Shown here: in pieces, positions 1-6,305 of the stretch | How the letters are laid out: each line of letters opens with the position of its first letter | Numbering within the stretch: the first letter of the stretch is position 1 | Source: Gammaproteobacteria bacterium | Lineage (GTDB): Bacteria; Pseudomonadota; Gammaproteobacteria; UBA5335; SLRW01 | Assembly (NCBI GenBank): GCA_007134115.1 | Contig: SLLK01000098.1 | Location: forward strand, 1-8,373 | Direction of reading: 5' to 3' | DNA: 8,373 nucleotides | Made by a program: the position numbers and the translations under genes | Notes under the pieces: generated by a model | Seen by the model: only the letters and a program-made list of their open reading frames with translations | What the model was told of the DNA's origin: nothing | Database searches by the model: none

Positions 1-244
1 AGATCACGATCCCGAGCACCACGCCAAGCACCACCATCATGATGACGGTCTTGATAACAAGACGTGTCTCCAGGCCCAAAAGCCGGGCCGTATCCCGAAC
101 GGATGCCCCGATCAGGGTAAACAGGACGACGACGTCGGCCAACGCGCCTCCAGCTTCGGTTTCTCCCTCGCTGGAGGCGCGTCCCGGATCGTGCTTCTGC
201 CGGTCGTCGCTTCGCGTCGTGTTACCGGTTTCGGCGTTTTGCAT
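1..244 (-). CDS. YqjE/phage-holin-family-like membrane protein, N-terminal part (runs off the left end)
   Basis: Reading from an ATG at 244 toward position 1 gives 81 codons with no stop, so the gene is cut by the window edge. The first ~34 residues are polar and charged (many D, E, R, S, G) and look like a flexible cytoplasmic leader. From about residue 35 the sequence becomes amphipathic to hydrophobic, with an ALADVV segment, a GLETRL motif near residues 57-62 and a strongly hydrophobic stretch from about 64 (VIKTVIMMVVLGVVLGIVI). A helix ending in LExRL followed by a membrane segment is the pattern of YqjE/DUF1469 'phage holin family' proteins, which in many proteobacteria sit directly after a DUF883/YqjD gene, as here. 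The start lies 8 bases after the stop of the DUF883 gene, so the two are probably co-transcribed and perhaps translationally coupled; no strong Shine-Dalgarno is visible. A 13-bp perfect inverted repeat lies within the leader codons. The family call is moderate because the C-terminus is missing. Confidence 0.65.
   Translation of the reverse strand, partial: MQNAETGNTTRSDDRQKHDPGRASSEGETEAGGALADVVVLFTLIGASVRDTARLLGLETRLVIKTVIMMVVLGVVLGIVI
142..182. repeat. 13-bp perfect inverted repeat inside the start of the YqjE-like gene
   Basis: ACGCGCCTCCAGC at 142-154 is the exact reverse complement of GCTGGAGGCGCGT at 170-182, separated by 15 bases (155-169). It covers codons about 21-34 of the minus-strand gene that starts at 244. 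In mRNA it would form a very GC-rich hairpin. There is no U-run, so it is not an intrinsic terminator. Function unknown. Confidence 0.8.
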
Positions 245-252
245 ACCGTGCG

Positions 253-537
253 TTACCGGCTGCGCTTCAGCGACCAGTACAGCGCGCCCGCGGCAAAGGC
301 AATACCAATGGATATCATCGGATTATCGCTGACGTAGCTGTTCACACGACCGAGCACATCCTCGGCCTTCTGGCGCCCCTGAGCCGCCGCCTCGCGAAGG
401 CTTTCATCGGCATGGGATGCCTGCTCCCGAGTGTACTCCTCGGCATTTCCTGCGGTTTTTGCGACCCTGTCTACTGCTTCATGAGCCTTGCCCGCAACCC
501 TGGTAGTCGTCTGGTGTCCGTTTGTATTCGTGGACAT
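253..537 (-). CDS. DUF883 family (ElaB/YqjD-like) membrane-anchored protein
   Basis: A 94-residue protein starting MSTNTNG. An in-frame ATG six codons upstream (555) exists, but AGAGGA at 544-549 lies 7 bases before the ATG at 537 and is an excellent Shine-Dalgarno, so the inner start is chosen. Residues ~10-68 are a charged, alanine-rich amphipathic helix (repeated K/R, E/D and A). Residues ~69-90 form the typical DUF883 tail, YVSDNPMISIGIAFAAGALY, a short membrane anchor followed by a basic end (KRSR). E. coli members YqjD and ElaB are inner-membrane proteins made in stationary phase under RpoS, and YqjD has been linked to ribosome binding; this is family knowledge and not shown here. The gene lies 30 bases after the AI-2E transporter stop and 8 bases before the YqjE-like start, so it is probably the middle gene of a three-gene operon. 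Confidence 0.88.
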   Translation of the reverse strand: MSTNTNGHQTTTRVAGKAHEAVDRVAKTAGNAEEYTREQASHADESLREAAAQGRQKAEDVLGRVNSYVSDNPMISIGIAFAAGALYWSLKRSR

Positions 538-561
538 AATCACATCCTCTTTCATTATTTA

Positions 562-582
562 GACGAGTCAGGATGACTCGTC
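562..582. repeat. Perfect 9-bp hairpin over the stop codon of the transporter gene
   Basis: GACGAGTCA (562-570) and TGACTCGTC (574-582) are exact reverse complements separated by 3 bases. On the minus strand the hairpin spans the last codons and TGA stop of the AI-2E gene and lies 25 bases before the DUF883 start. No U-run follows on either strand, so it is more likely an mRNA processing or stability element between the two operon genes than a terminator. It could also be a protein-binding dyad. Confidence 0.6.
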
Positions 583-1746
583 AGGTTCACGGCGATCCTT
601 TTCGCCGGTTCGTTCGTCCATCATCTTTCGGTCGGTCTCATCGGCCCGTTCGATGGTGCATACGCTGCTTTTCACATACTCACCCAGGGTGAACAGGAAA
701 GCTGTCAGGGGAACGGCGAGGATCATGCCCACAACCCCGCCCAGCACGGTCGCCCAGAACAGGATAGAAATCACGACCACGGCCGGGTGCAGACCCGAAC
801 GATCGGCCATGATCCTGGGCGTGAGCAGCATGCTCTCCACCACTTGTGTAAAGGCAATGACCGCCAGCACCAGCATGACGAGCTGGCCGCCCCCGTCGGG
901 CTGTAAATAGGCAACGGGCATGACCGTGATCACGCCGACAATAAAGCCCAGATACGGCACGATATTCAGCAACCCCAGAGCGAGGCCGAAGAAGATCGAG
1001 GCCTCCAGCCCGATGAGGGTAAAACCGAGTGCCATCATGACGCCCATGATCAGCGCGATGATCAGTTGTCCCCGGAAGAACGCAGTGACGTAATCGACAA
1101 ACAGTTGACCCAGGTACATCACCTCTTCCTGCCGCTTCCGGGTAAACAGAAACAACGTGTTCCTGGCGTACTCACTCAGGCGATCGCCGGAAAGCAGCGC
1201 AAAGAAGAGGTACAGGGGGACGAAACCGAGACCCACCAGAAAACCGATGTACTTCATGGTGCGGTCAGCGGTTTCCTCTGCATTCGGGAGCATCGCCTGG
1301 ATATCCATATCACTGATGGCATTTTCCAGCACCGGCAACGCTTTGGGGAACCGGACTGACAGGCGCTCGTGCGCATTCTCGGCCATTTCCGGCACCGACT
1401 GGACGAACTGGCCGCCCTGGGATATGGCCGTGGGCAGGACCAGCGCCACTACCATGAGAAACAGGGCGAGCAGGATCATAAACAGGGAGATCACAGCGCC
1501 GAGCCGATTCATGCGCAGGACGCGCTCGAACATGTCCACCAACGGGAACAGGACCAGAGCCAGCACGCCCGCCATGGCCAGGGGGAGGACCAGGGTGTGC
1601 AAAGCGCCAACGATTTGGCCGAACACCCATATCACGAACACGATCGCCGCCACCAGGGTGACAGTGCTGAGGGCGACAACGGTGTACCGGAGAAGCCGTT
1701 GTTCTCCGGGTGCGAAGTCGATATGTGTGCTCTTCTCGGAGCTCAT
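568..1746 (-). CDS. AI-2E family transporter (UPF0118/PerM type)
   Basis: A 392-residue polytopic inner-membrane protein of normal family length. The start at 1746 has GAGGAAACCC immediately before the ATG, a good ribosome site. Hydrophobic segments fall near residues 23-43, 50-70, 83-106, 165-186, 226-246, 249-278, 288-304 and 320-355, matching the eight-helix layout. Family hallmarks are visible: FRGQLIIALIMG at 224-235, LGLLNIVPYLGFIVG at 257-271, and a QVVESMLLTPRIMADRSGLHP stretch at 301-321 followed by ILFWATVLGGVVGMILAVPL. The long soluble segment at ~108-160 is typical. The tail after 365 is highly charged and family-variable. The family was named from E. coli TqsA (autoinducer-2 export), but other members move Na+ or Li+ in exchange for H+ or have no known substrate, so the substrate here cannot be stated. 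First gene of the operon with the DUF883 and YqjE-like genes; divergent from the Crp/Fnr regulator. Confidence 0.93.
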   Translation of the reverse strand: MSSEKSTHIDFAPGEQRLLRYTVVALSTVTLVAAIVFVIWVFGQIVGALHTLVLPLAMAGVLALVLFPLVDMFERVLRMNRLGAVISLFMILLALFLMVVALVLPTAISQGGQFVQSVPEMAENAHERLSVRFPKALPVLENAISDMDIQAMLPNAEETADRTMKYIGFLVGLGFVPLYLFFALLSGDRLSEYARNTLFLFTRKRQEEVMYLGQLFVDYVTAFFRGQLIIALIMGVMMALGFTLIGLEASIFFGLALGLLNIVPYLGFIVGVITVMPVAYLQPDGGGQLVMLVLAVIAFTQVVESMLLTPRIMADRSGLHPAVVVISILFWATVLGGVVGMILAVPLTAFLFTLGEYVKSSVCTIERADETDRKMMDERTGEKDRREPDESS

Positions 1747-1801
1747 GGGTTTCCTCTACCGTCTATCCGTCCAGCGTTGCTTCCCTTGTTCCATCCATGA
1801 A

Positions 1802-1840
1802 TAACCGGGCGTGAACATGAGCGCGCGGTCAGCCCGGTTA
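1802..1840. repeat. 9-bp perfect inverted repeat with 21-base spacer upstream of the transporter
   Basis: TAACCGGGC (1802-1810) is exactly complementary to GCCCGGTTA (1832-1840). The arm centres are 30 bases apart, about three helical turns. The repeat lies 56-94 bases upstream of the transporter ATG, within the 5' leader or promoter of the minus-strand operon. It could be a split operator or a leader hairpin; the sequence does not decide between them. Confidence 0.6.
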
Positions 1841-2114
1841 ACATCTCCATCAATGACATCACGATGTCTCTTCGGGTTGCCGACAATCGGCCCGGCCCCG
1901 GCACGCGACCGGCACTCGCTGCCGCCAGCCCGTACGCCAGCAGCGCTGTTTCGCCTGTCGCGGGAATACCGTTTCACCCTGGACCCGGGCGAACGCTTTG
2001 TCGGTGCGCCAGCACACACATGCTCGCCGCCCTGCTGGAAACAGGCGCGCGCCAGGCCGCGTCGCCCCGCCACTCCCCTGGCGTACCGGGATCACCCCGG
2101 CCCGGCAGCCCGCC

Positions 2115-2136
2115 GTATGTGCGTTAGCGCACATAC
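2115..2136. promoter_or_regulatory. Operator-like perfect dyad upstream of the Crp/Fnr gene
   Basis: GTATGTGCG and CGCACATAC are perfect 9-bp arms around a TTAG centre. The core TGTGCGTTAGCGCACA (2118-2133) has the size and symmetry of a binding site for a dimeric helix-turn-helix regulator. It ends 97 bases before the start of the Crp/Fnr gene and lies about 370 bases from the divergent transporter start. It does not match the classical FNR (TTGAT-N4-ATCAA) or CRP (TGTGA-N6-TCACA) sites. Autoregulation by the adjacent gene product is the simplest guess. No U-run follows, so it is not a typical terminator. Confidence 0.55.
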
Positions 2137-2230
2137 AAGCTTCCCTCGTGGCATTACAGTCGGGCGAGTACGGAAAACATACAGACCCGGTCAACACTGG
2201 AAGACCACACAATCGCGAGGATCGCACCCC

Positions 2231-3007
2231 ATGTCCGATCAACCCGACCCGCGCCAGAATCACCTGCTGGCTGCCTTGCCGGCCGATGAATACGCACGTA
2301 TTGCGCCCGATCTCGAGCTGGTCCAGATACGCCTCGGCGATAGCCTGTGTGAACCCTATATTGCAATGCAGCATGTCTATTTCCCGGTGGACTCTATCGT
2401 CTCCCTGCTGTGCGTGATGGAAGACGGCGGGTCGGCGGAGATCGCCGTGGTCGGCTTCGAAGGTATTGTGGGCGTGTCGCTATTCATGGGCGGGGAAACC
2501 ACACCCAGCCAGGCCGTGGTGCAATCCGGGGGGCATGCCTACCGCCTCCCGGGCCGTGCGCTCAAAGCCGAGTTCTACCGCGGCGGCCCCATGCAGCGCC
2601 TGCTCCTGCGCTACACCCAGGCCCTGCTGACCCAGATGGCACAAACCGCCGTGTGTAATCGTCATCACACCCTGGATCAGCAGCTCTGCCGCTGGCTGCT
2701 GCTGAGTCATGATCGTCTGGCGTGCGATGAACTGATCATGACCCAGGAGCTGATCGCCAATATGCTCGGAGTCCGGCGCGAGGGGGTGACCGAGGCGGCC
2801 GGCCGGCTGCAGCGCGCGGATCTGATCCACTATCACCGCGGACACATCACCATCCTCGACCGCGCCGGGCTGGAGCAGCGTACCTGTGAGTGCTACGCCG
2901 TCGTCAAAAAAGAATATGACCGCCTGCTGGAGGAAACACCGGCCAAAGGATTCCGGGCGCCATTGCCCGGACACTCCCGCCGCACCAGGGAACCACGCAG
3001 ACACTGA
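2231..3007 (+). CDS. Crp/Fnr family transcriptional regulator
   Basis: 258 residues, starting MSDQPDPRQN. The frame is open far upstream (to 1811), but the ATG at 2231 is preceded by GCGAGG about 10 bases away, gives the usual family length, and leaves the operator-like dyad outside the gene. Residues ~20-115 form the cyclic-nucleotide-binding-type beta-barrel (VYFPVDSIVSLL at 49-60, GFEGIVGVSLFMGG at 75-88). The arginine and glutamate of the true cAMP pocket (FGE...R-A) are not evident, so cAMP is unlikely to be the ligand. Residues ~117-147 are the dimer helix. The C-terminal winged helix has its helix-turn-helix at ~170-197 (TQELIANMLGVRREGVTEAA), followed by a wing and the CECYAVVKKEYDRLL helix typical of this broad proteobacterial subgroup. 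The N-terminal cysteine cluster of FNR is absent (first Cys are 40 and 61), so an FNR-type iron-sulfur sensor is not supported. The last ~20 residues are basic and look variable. The gene stands alone on its strand and converges with the GTPase operon. Confidence 0.9.
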   Translation: MSDQPDPRQNHLLAALPADEYARIAPDLELVQIRLGDSLCEPYIAMQHVYFPVDSIVSLLCVMEDGGSAEIAVVGFEGIVGVSLFMGGETTPSQAVVQSGGHAYRLPGRALKAEFYRGGPMQRLLLRYTQALLTQMAQTAVCNRHHTLDQQLCRWLLLSHDRLACDELIMTQELIANMLGVRREGVTEAAGRLQRADLIHYHRGHITILDRAGLEQRTCECYAVVKKEYDRLLEETPAKGFRAPLPGHSRRTREPRRH

Positions 3008-3037
3008 TCAACCGGCAGGCTGACCCGGGGAAGGCTC

Positions 3038-3066
3038 GCGAAGTTCGTCACGCCTGACAGCTTCGC
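3038..3066. terminator. Possible interrupted hairpin between convergent genes
   Basis: GCGAAG (3038-3043) pairs with CTTCGC (3061-3066), with an inner GTCA/TGAC stem and a four-base loop, giving a two-part stem in the 100-base gap between the regulator and the convergent GTPase operon. There is no U-run on either strand, so intrinsic termination is not demonstrated. It is offered because it is the best structure in this convergent gap. Confidence 0.25.
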
Positions 3067-3107
3067 CAGAACGCCGGCATCAAGGCGAACAGATCGGTGT
3101 TATCTGA

Positions 3108-4652
3108 TTAGCGATCGTCCCGCCTCGATGGCCGCAGACCGTACGGCAGCTTCAGCAGGATACGCCCGGCATTGCCCAGCTGGCGCCATAACAGATCCTC
3201 GTTCTCCTCGTGCTTGCGGGCACGCAGACAGCGCAGCAGCCGAACCCGGTTGGCCGCGCCCTGTTGCCTGAGCATGGCGGCATTGAGGGCATCGTCGACA
3301 TTGTAGATTTTGCCTTCCGCCAGACAGACGGGGATCACCCCGGACACATCAACATCAAGATCTTCCGCCACGGCAACCAGCGCCGCGGCGATCTGGCCGG
3401 CCTTGGTGCCGGCAGGTGGATCGAGTACATAAGGCGGGTCCCATTCACGCACCGGGCGCAGCCTGTCGATGTGCGTCATCACCACCAGCAGCGGCGGTGA
3501 TCGCCGCTTCGGATCAGCCAGCATGGCGCGCAACTGCTCCAGACGCTGGCGCTCCTCTTCGCGATCAGGACGATGGGCCGCCGTGACCCAGAGAATCAGA
3601 TCCGCGTCGATGGCCGTCTTCCCCAGCACCCGGCTGCCGAACAACGCACCGTCAAACCCGGGCGTATCGAAGATCAATGCCCGGATTTCATCATCGCGTT
3701 TGAGCTGATAGCCGACAATTCCGGTGGTGGTATCGGGCAGCAGGTCGACAGCGGCGGTCACTTCACCGAACAGCGCATTGATCAGGCTGGACTTGCCGGC
3801 ATTGGCGCGGCCCAGCAGCAGAATGCGCAACGGTTCATGTTCATTCTCCCGGCGCCCCCCGGCGGAGATCAGGCGCCGATCCGGTGCGTCCAGCCGGGTT
3901 CGGTCTTCCAGCCGGGCCAGCCCCCCGTAAAGGTCAATGGCGTGGTAACCGAGCTTGCGGATGTATTCGCGCAGCAGCCAGGTCTGAATGCGGTCCGAGC
4001 CGTGGTCGAGCAACTGGTTGCCGACCGCACGGCGCAACTCGGCTACCGCAGCCGATTGCGGCGCGAAAATGGCCCGCGCGGCACGGAACCAGCTCTCATG
4101 CCGCTTGTACAATGCGCGCAGATGATTGGCCCGAGCGATGCCCCCCAGGGTCAGGCGGTGGCTGAAAGGAATGTTATTGACGACCTCGTCGCGCAGTTCC
4201 CGCGCCGCCCGCTCGATGATGGTCAAGGTATGCGGCAGGGTCATTTCCAGCAGGGGCCGGGACCTGTGCGGATGAAAATGAGTCGCCACCGTGAGCAATA
4301 CATGGCGCGCCAGGCGAACAAGAGTGGCACCGTCGTTGAGCGGCCATTCGGCCACGGTCGCTTCTGACGCCAGCCGCTCGACCCTGGCCCAGCACGCATC
4401 CGCTTCAGCGCTCCAGTGCGCACCCCCCCGGGTGGTTGTTCGTGGCAGTGCGCGTTGCTCGCGCGCCACGGCAATCCGGTTAATCACCAGGCCCACGCCC
4501 GAAGCCAGCGCGGCGGCCAGCAGCCACCACAGGAACAGCCCGGATTGCCACATCCAGAAAGTGGCAAAAACCGGCAGCACGGCCAGCGGCAACACCGTGA
4601 CGCCCACGGCAATCACACGCAGCCAGCCGAATTCCTTGACCACGTCTCTCAT
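3108..4652 (-). CDS. Membrane-anchored GTPase with C-terminal G domain (MMR_HSR1 type)
   Basis: 514 residues. Two hydrophobic segments near the N-terminus (~13-33 and ~38-58) anchor it in the inner membrane. Residues ~75-265 are a mostly helical, Arg/Ala/Leu-rich region I cannot assign. The G domain begins at ~275 (LRILLLGRANAGKSSL). The P-loop is G281-x4-G286-K287-S288, switch I TTTG is at 308-311, G3 DTPG at 329-332, and G4 is THID at 393-396 after LLVVM. The hydrolysis machinery looks intact. Residues ~433-457 (DVSGVIPVCLAEGKIYNVDD) probably supply the G5 loop. Placing the G domain behind a transmembrane hairpin and a helical domain resembles predicted membrane GTPases rather than soluble Era or EngA, and dynamin-like behaviour is only a guess. 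Its ATG overlaps the TGA of the upstream GTPase gene by four bases (ATGA), so the two are surely co-translated and probably work together. Confidence 0.85.
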   Translation of the reverse strand: MRDVVKEFGWLRVIAVGVTVLPLAVLPVFATFWMWQSGLFLWWLLAAALASGVGLVINRIAVAREQRALPRTTTRGGAHWSAEADACWARVERLASEATVAEWPLNDGATLVRLARHVLLTVATHFHPHRSRPLLEMTLPHTLTIIERAARELRDEVVNNIPFSHRLTLGGIARANHLRALYKRHESWFRAARAIFAPQSAAVAELRRAVGNQLLDHGSDRIQTWLLREYIRKLGYHAIDLYGGLARLEDRTRLDAPDRRLISAGGRRENEHEPLRILLLGRANAGKSSLINALFGEVTAAVDLLPDTTTGIVGYQLKRDDEIRALIFDTPGFDGALFGSRVLGKTAIDADLILWVTAAHRPDREEERQRLEQLRAMLADPKRRSPPLLVVMTHIDRLRPVREWDPPYVLDPPAGTKAGQIAAALVAVAEDLDVDVSGVIPVCLAEGKIYNVDDALNAAMLRQQGAANRVRLLRCLRARKHEENEDLLWRQLGNAGRILLKLPYGLRPSRRDDR

Positions 4653-5884
4653 GAGGATGGCCCCGTTCGGGTTTGCTGCTGGCGAAGCAGTTGCCGGCCC
4701 TGATCCAGGCCGTCGCGATAGGCTTGCCGCAAGGCCGTGGCGTCAATGGCACGGCCTTCCTGCTTGCGGCCCAGATAGGCGCAGGCTGCCTTGCCCAGCG
4801 CGAAAGTGATGGCGCCGCTGGCACTTGCACCCAGAACCGCCCCAGCGGTCTGGCCCCAGACCGGGATCAGTTTGACCAGACTGCGGCCGGCAAGACGTGC
4901 GCCGTAGGCGGCGGCAAATCCGGACCCCAGCAAGCCCAGGAATTCGGCGCTGCTACGCGCCGTCCAGCGTTGCCGGTAAAGGCCGGCCAGGCGATGCAGC
5001 AGTCCGGCCTGCAACGCCGGCACCAGTGCCAGATCCACCACCGGCAAGGCGCCGACGGTGCCGGCGGCCAGGCTGAACCCGACAATGTGCGGATGCGCGG
5101 CACGGCTGTAGATATCACTGATCCCGGGATCGGTACGCAAGCGTGCTTCCAGGCCAAGCGAAGCGGCTTCCTCGATCGCGTCCCACAGTGCATCGAGTCC
5201 GTAATCCGCGGGCTCAAAGCCATCGTCCGGCAGAGTAAAATCAACCGGAACCCACAACAGCGGCCCCTCGCCCGGCAGACCGGCGAAGAACTCGCGCTGG
5301 GCGAGCAGCAGGCGGGCCAGACCATCCGGCACCGCGGCCTGCCAATCATCGTCGCGGTACGGATAGGGCAGGACGTGCCCCGATTGCTCCTCGTCATAAG
5401 CATGGTGCAGGCAGGTCTGGACCACGACGACGGGCCAGTCCGGGTGACGTTTGCGGACTTTGAGCAGGACCTCCAGCACAGGTTGCGGGCGGGTTTCGGC
5501 GGCCCGCACCACGACGATCAGCAAATGGGATTGTCCCTCGCACAGGGCGATATCCCCGGACGGGTCATAGCCCACTTCACCCAGGCCACGGGTATCGAGG
5601 AAACGCACTACCGGCACATCCGGCGGAAAGTCGTAGATGCTGGCCGTGCGGGTACAGGGCCGGAAACCGTCGCCGATCGCGGCCCGCGAACTGCCCGTCA
5701 GGGCACGCACCACCGACGTCTTCCCCGACTGGGCAAGACCCAGCAACCAGAGCACCGGCGCCGGCTCCCGTTCGGCAGCCTTGTTCAGCGCCTGCGCCAG
5801 TTGCCCGGCATCGATATCCGGCGCGCTCAATGCCTGGTGCAGCCGATGCCGAAGCCCGGCCCAGAACCCGCGATCGTCGCTCAT
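4649..5884 (-). CDS. GTPase with C-terminal DUF697-like membrane domain
   Basis: 411 residues. After a short helical N-terminus the G domain starts at ~43. The P-loop is G49-LAQS-G54-K55-T56, a threonine-rich switch I lies at ~78-80, and G3 is DTRG at 97-100 rather than DTPG. At the G4 position, after the VVVV strand (152-155), the sequence is QTCLHH, lacking the usual N/T-K-x-D; guanine recognition must differ. I recall similar QT-LH sequences in related DUF697 GTPases, so this may be a family trait and not decay. The C-terminal half (~265-372) holds hydrophobic segments, GFSLAAGTVGALPVVDLALVPALQ and LVKLIPVWGQTAGAVLGASA, in the style of DUF697 (as in YcjF), predicting membrane insertion through glycine-rich hairpins. 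First gene of the GTPase pair, overlapping the second by ATGA, and divergent from csbD. A GGATGAAGC sequence before the ATG gives only a weak ribosome site. Confidence 0.83.
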   Translation of the reverse strand: MSDDRGFWAGLRHRLHQALSAPDIDAGQLAQALNKAAEREPAPVLWLLGLAQSGKTSVVRALTGSSRAAIGDGFRPCTRTASIYDFPPDVPVVRFLDTRGLGEVGYDPSGDIALCEGQSHLLIVVVRAAETRPQPVLEVLLKVRKRHPDWPVVVVQTCLHHAYDEEQSGHVLPYPYRDDDWQAAVPDGLARLLLAQREFFAGLPGEGPLLWVPVDFTLPDDGFEPADYGLDALWDAIEEAASLGLEARLRTDPGISDIYSRAAHPHIVGFSLAAGTVGALPVVDLALVPALQAGLLHRLAGLYRQRWTARSSAEFLGLLGSGFAAAYGARLAGRSLVKLIPVWGQTAGAVLGASASGAITFALGKAACAYLGRKQEGRAIDATALRQAYRDGLDQGRQLLRQQQTRTGPSS

Positions 5885-5911
5885 GCTTCATCCGCCAGAC
5901 AGTTTGGGAAA

Positions 5912-5926
5912 ACACTGATTCAGTGT
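5912..5926. promoter_or_regulatory. Perfect 15-bp palindrome upstream of the GTPase operon
   Basis: ACACTGA, a central T, and TCAGTGT form a perfect dyad 28-42 bases upstream of the GTPase start, where a repressor could block transcription. It overlaps a possible -10 element on the minus strand. Operator is the likeliest role, but no regulator can be named. Confidence 0.4.
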
Positions 5927-5928
5927 AG
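5922..5928 (-). promoter_or_regulatory. Possible sigma-S-like -10 element for the GTPase operon
   Basis: On the minus strand the bases read CTACACT, one mismatch from the CTATACT extended -10 favoured by stationary-phase sigma factor RpoS. It lies 38-44 bases before the ATG, a sensible distance. No good -35 is visible, which RpoS promoters tolerate. A single 7-base match is weak evidence. Confidence 0.25.
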
Positions 5929-5986
5929 CCACGATGCGCGGGGGTGGTTTTTGCCGGAGACCTGTCTGAAAAAATCACTCCGCATA

Positions 5987-6002
5987 TGTTAGACAACGCA
6001 CA
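5987..6002. promoter_or_regulatory. Partial match to the 2118 dyad, in the csbD/GTPase divergent region
   Basis: TGTTAGACAACGCACA matches the core TGTGCGTTAGCGCACA at 11 of 16 positions. It keeps the complete right half-site CGCACA and the outer TGT at the same spacing. It lies 105 bases upstream of csbD and 103 bases upstream of the GTPase pair. One degenerate site of this quality can arise by chance in a window this size. Confidence 0.25.
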
Positions 6003-6107
6003 GACCCGAGCCCGGCTCTCAATCATCTTATCAGTCCTGCCCTGCACCAACATAAGAGCAGGTCAAGAGGCTAAAGCCAAACGAACGACACATCTGGAGA
6101 TCAGATC

Positions 6108-6287
6108 ATGGACAAGAATCAGTTTAAAGGTCGTACGGACGAGGCGAAAGGAAAAGCCAGAGAGACTGCCGGCAAGATAACCGGCAACAAGCGCACGGAG
6201 TACAAAGGCAAGGCCGAAAAGCACGCCGGCAAGGCCACGACCGTGTTGGCAGACCTCAATAACGATGCCAGGAAGGCATCACGGTGA
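6108..6287 (+). CDS. CsbD family stress-response protein
   Basis: A 59-residue very hydrophilic protein starting MDKNQFKGRTDEAKGK. GGAGA ends 7 bases before the ATG, a textbook ribosome site. It shows the CsbD pattern of a glycine-lysine repeat: FKGRTDEAKGKARETAGKITGN followed by YKGKAEKHAGKATT, i.e. two copies of (F/Y)KG(R/K)-x3-(A)GKA spaced about 26 residues apart. The usual final Gly-Lys element is replaced by a more acidic/neutral tail (VLADLNNDARKASR). CsbD was named from Bacillus subtilis, where it belongs to the sigma-B general stress regulon. In proteobacteria, members (E. coli YjbJ) are abundant in stationary phase; their molecular role is not known. The protein is small and very lysine-rich, with no signal peptide or membrane segment. 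It is transcribed divergently from the GTPase pair. Confidence 0.9.
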   Translation: MDKNQFKGRTDEAKGKARETAGKITGNKRTEYKGKAEKHAGKATTVLADLNNDARKASR

Positions 6288-6305
6288 ACAATTCAACGAC
6301 ACAAC

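Larger units (their letters stand above)
1747..2230. other. Long non-coding divergent region between transporter and regulator
   Basis: 484 bases with no convincing gene. Several open frames cross it, including an in-frame upstream extension of the regulator from 1811, but all give Arg/Pro/Ala-rich translations without domain character, as expected by chance in GC-rich DNA. It must hold the promoters of both divergent genes. It contains two strong inverted repeats (1802-1840 and 2115-2136), listed separately. I could not pick a convincing -35/-10 pair on either strand. It is long enough to hold a small RNA, but no terminator-like hairpin with a U-run was seen. Confidence 0.7.

Noticed and set aside
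1811..2230. In-frame N-terminal extension of the Crp/Fnr protein by 140 codons
   Set aside because: The translation is Arg/Pro/Ala-rich with no domain character, it would place the operator-like dyad inside the gene, and the ATG at 2231 gives the normal family length with an acceptable ribosome site.
1859..2374. Minus-strand open frame of 171 codons across the divergent region
   Set aside because: It overlaps the regulator gene, its product is cysteine- and arginine-rich with no recognisable pattern, and GC-rich DNA easily leaves such frames open.
3573..4367. 264-codon plus-strand open frame opposite the first GTPase
   Set aside because: It lies antisense to the conserved G domain and has no recognisable domain.
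4673..5992. 439-codon plus-strand open frame opposite the DUF697-like GTPase
   Set aside because: It is the antisense shadow of a gene with clear P-loop and membrane-domain signatures; its own translation is Gln/Gly/Arg-rich without motifs.
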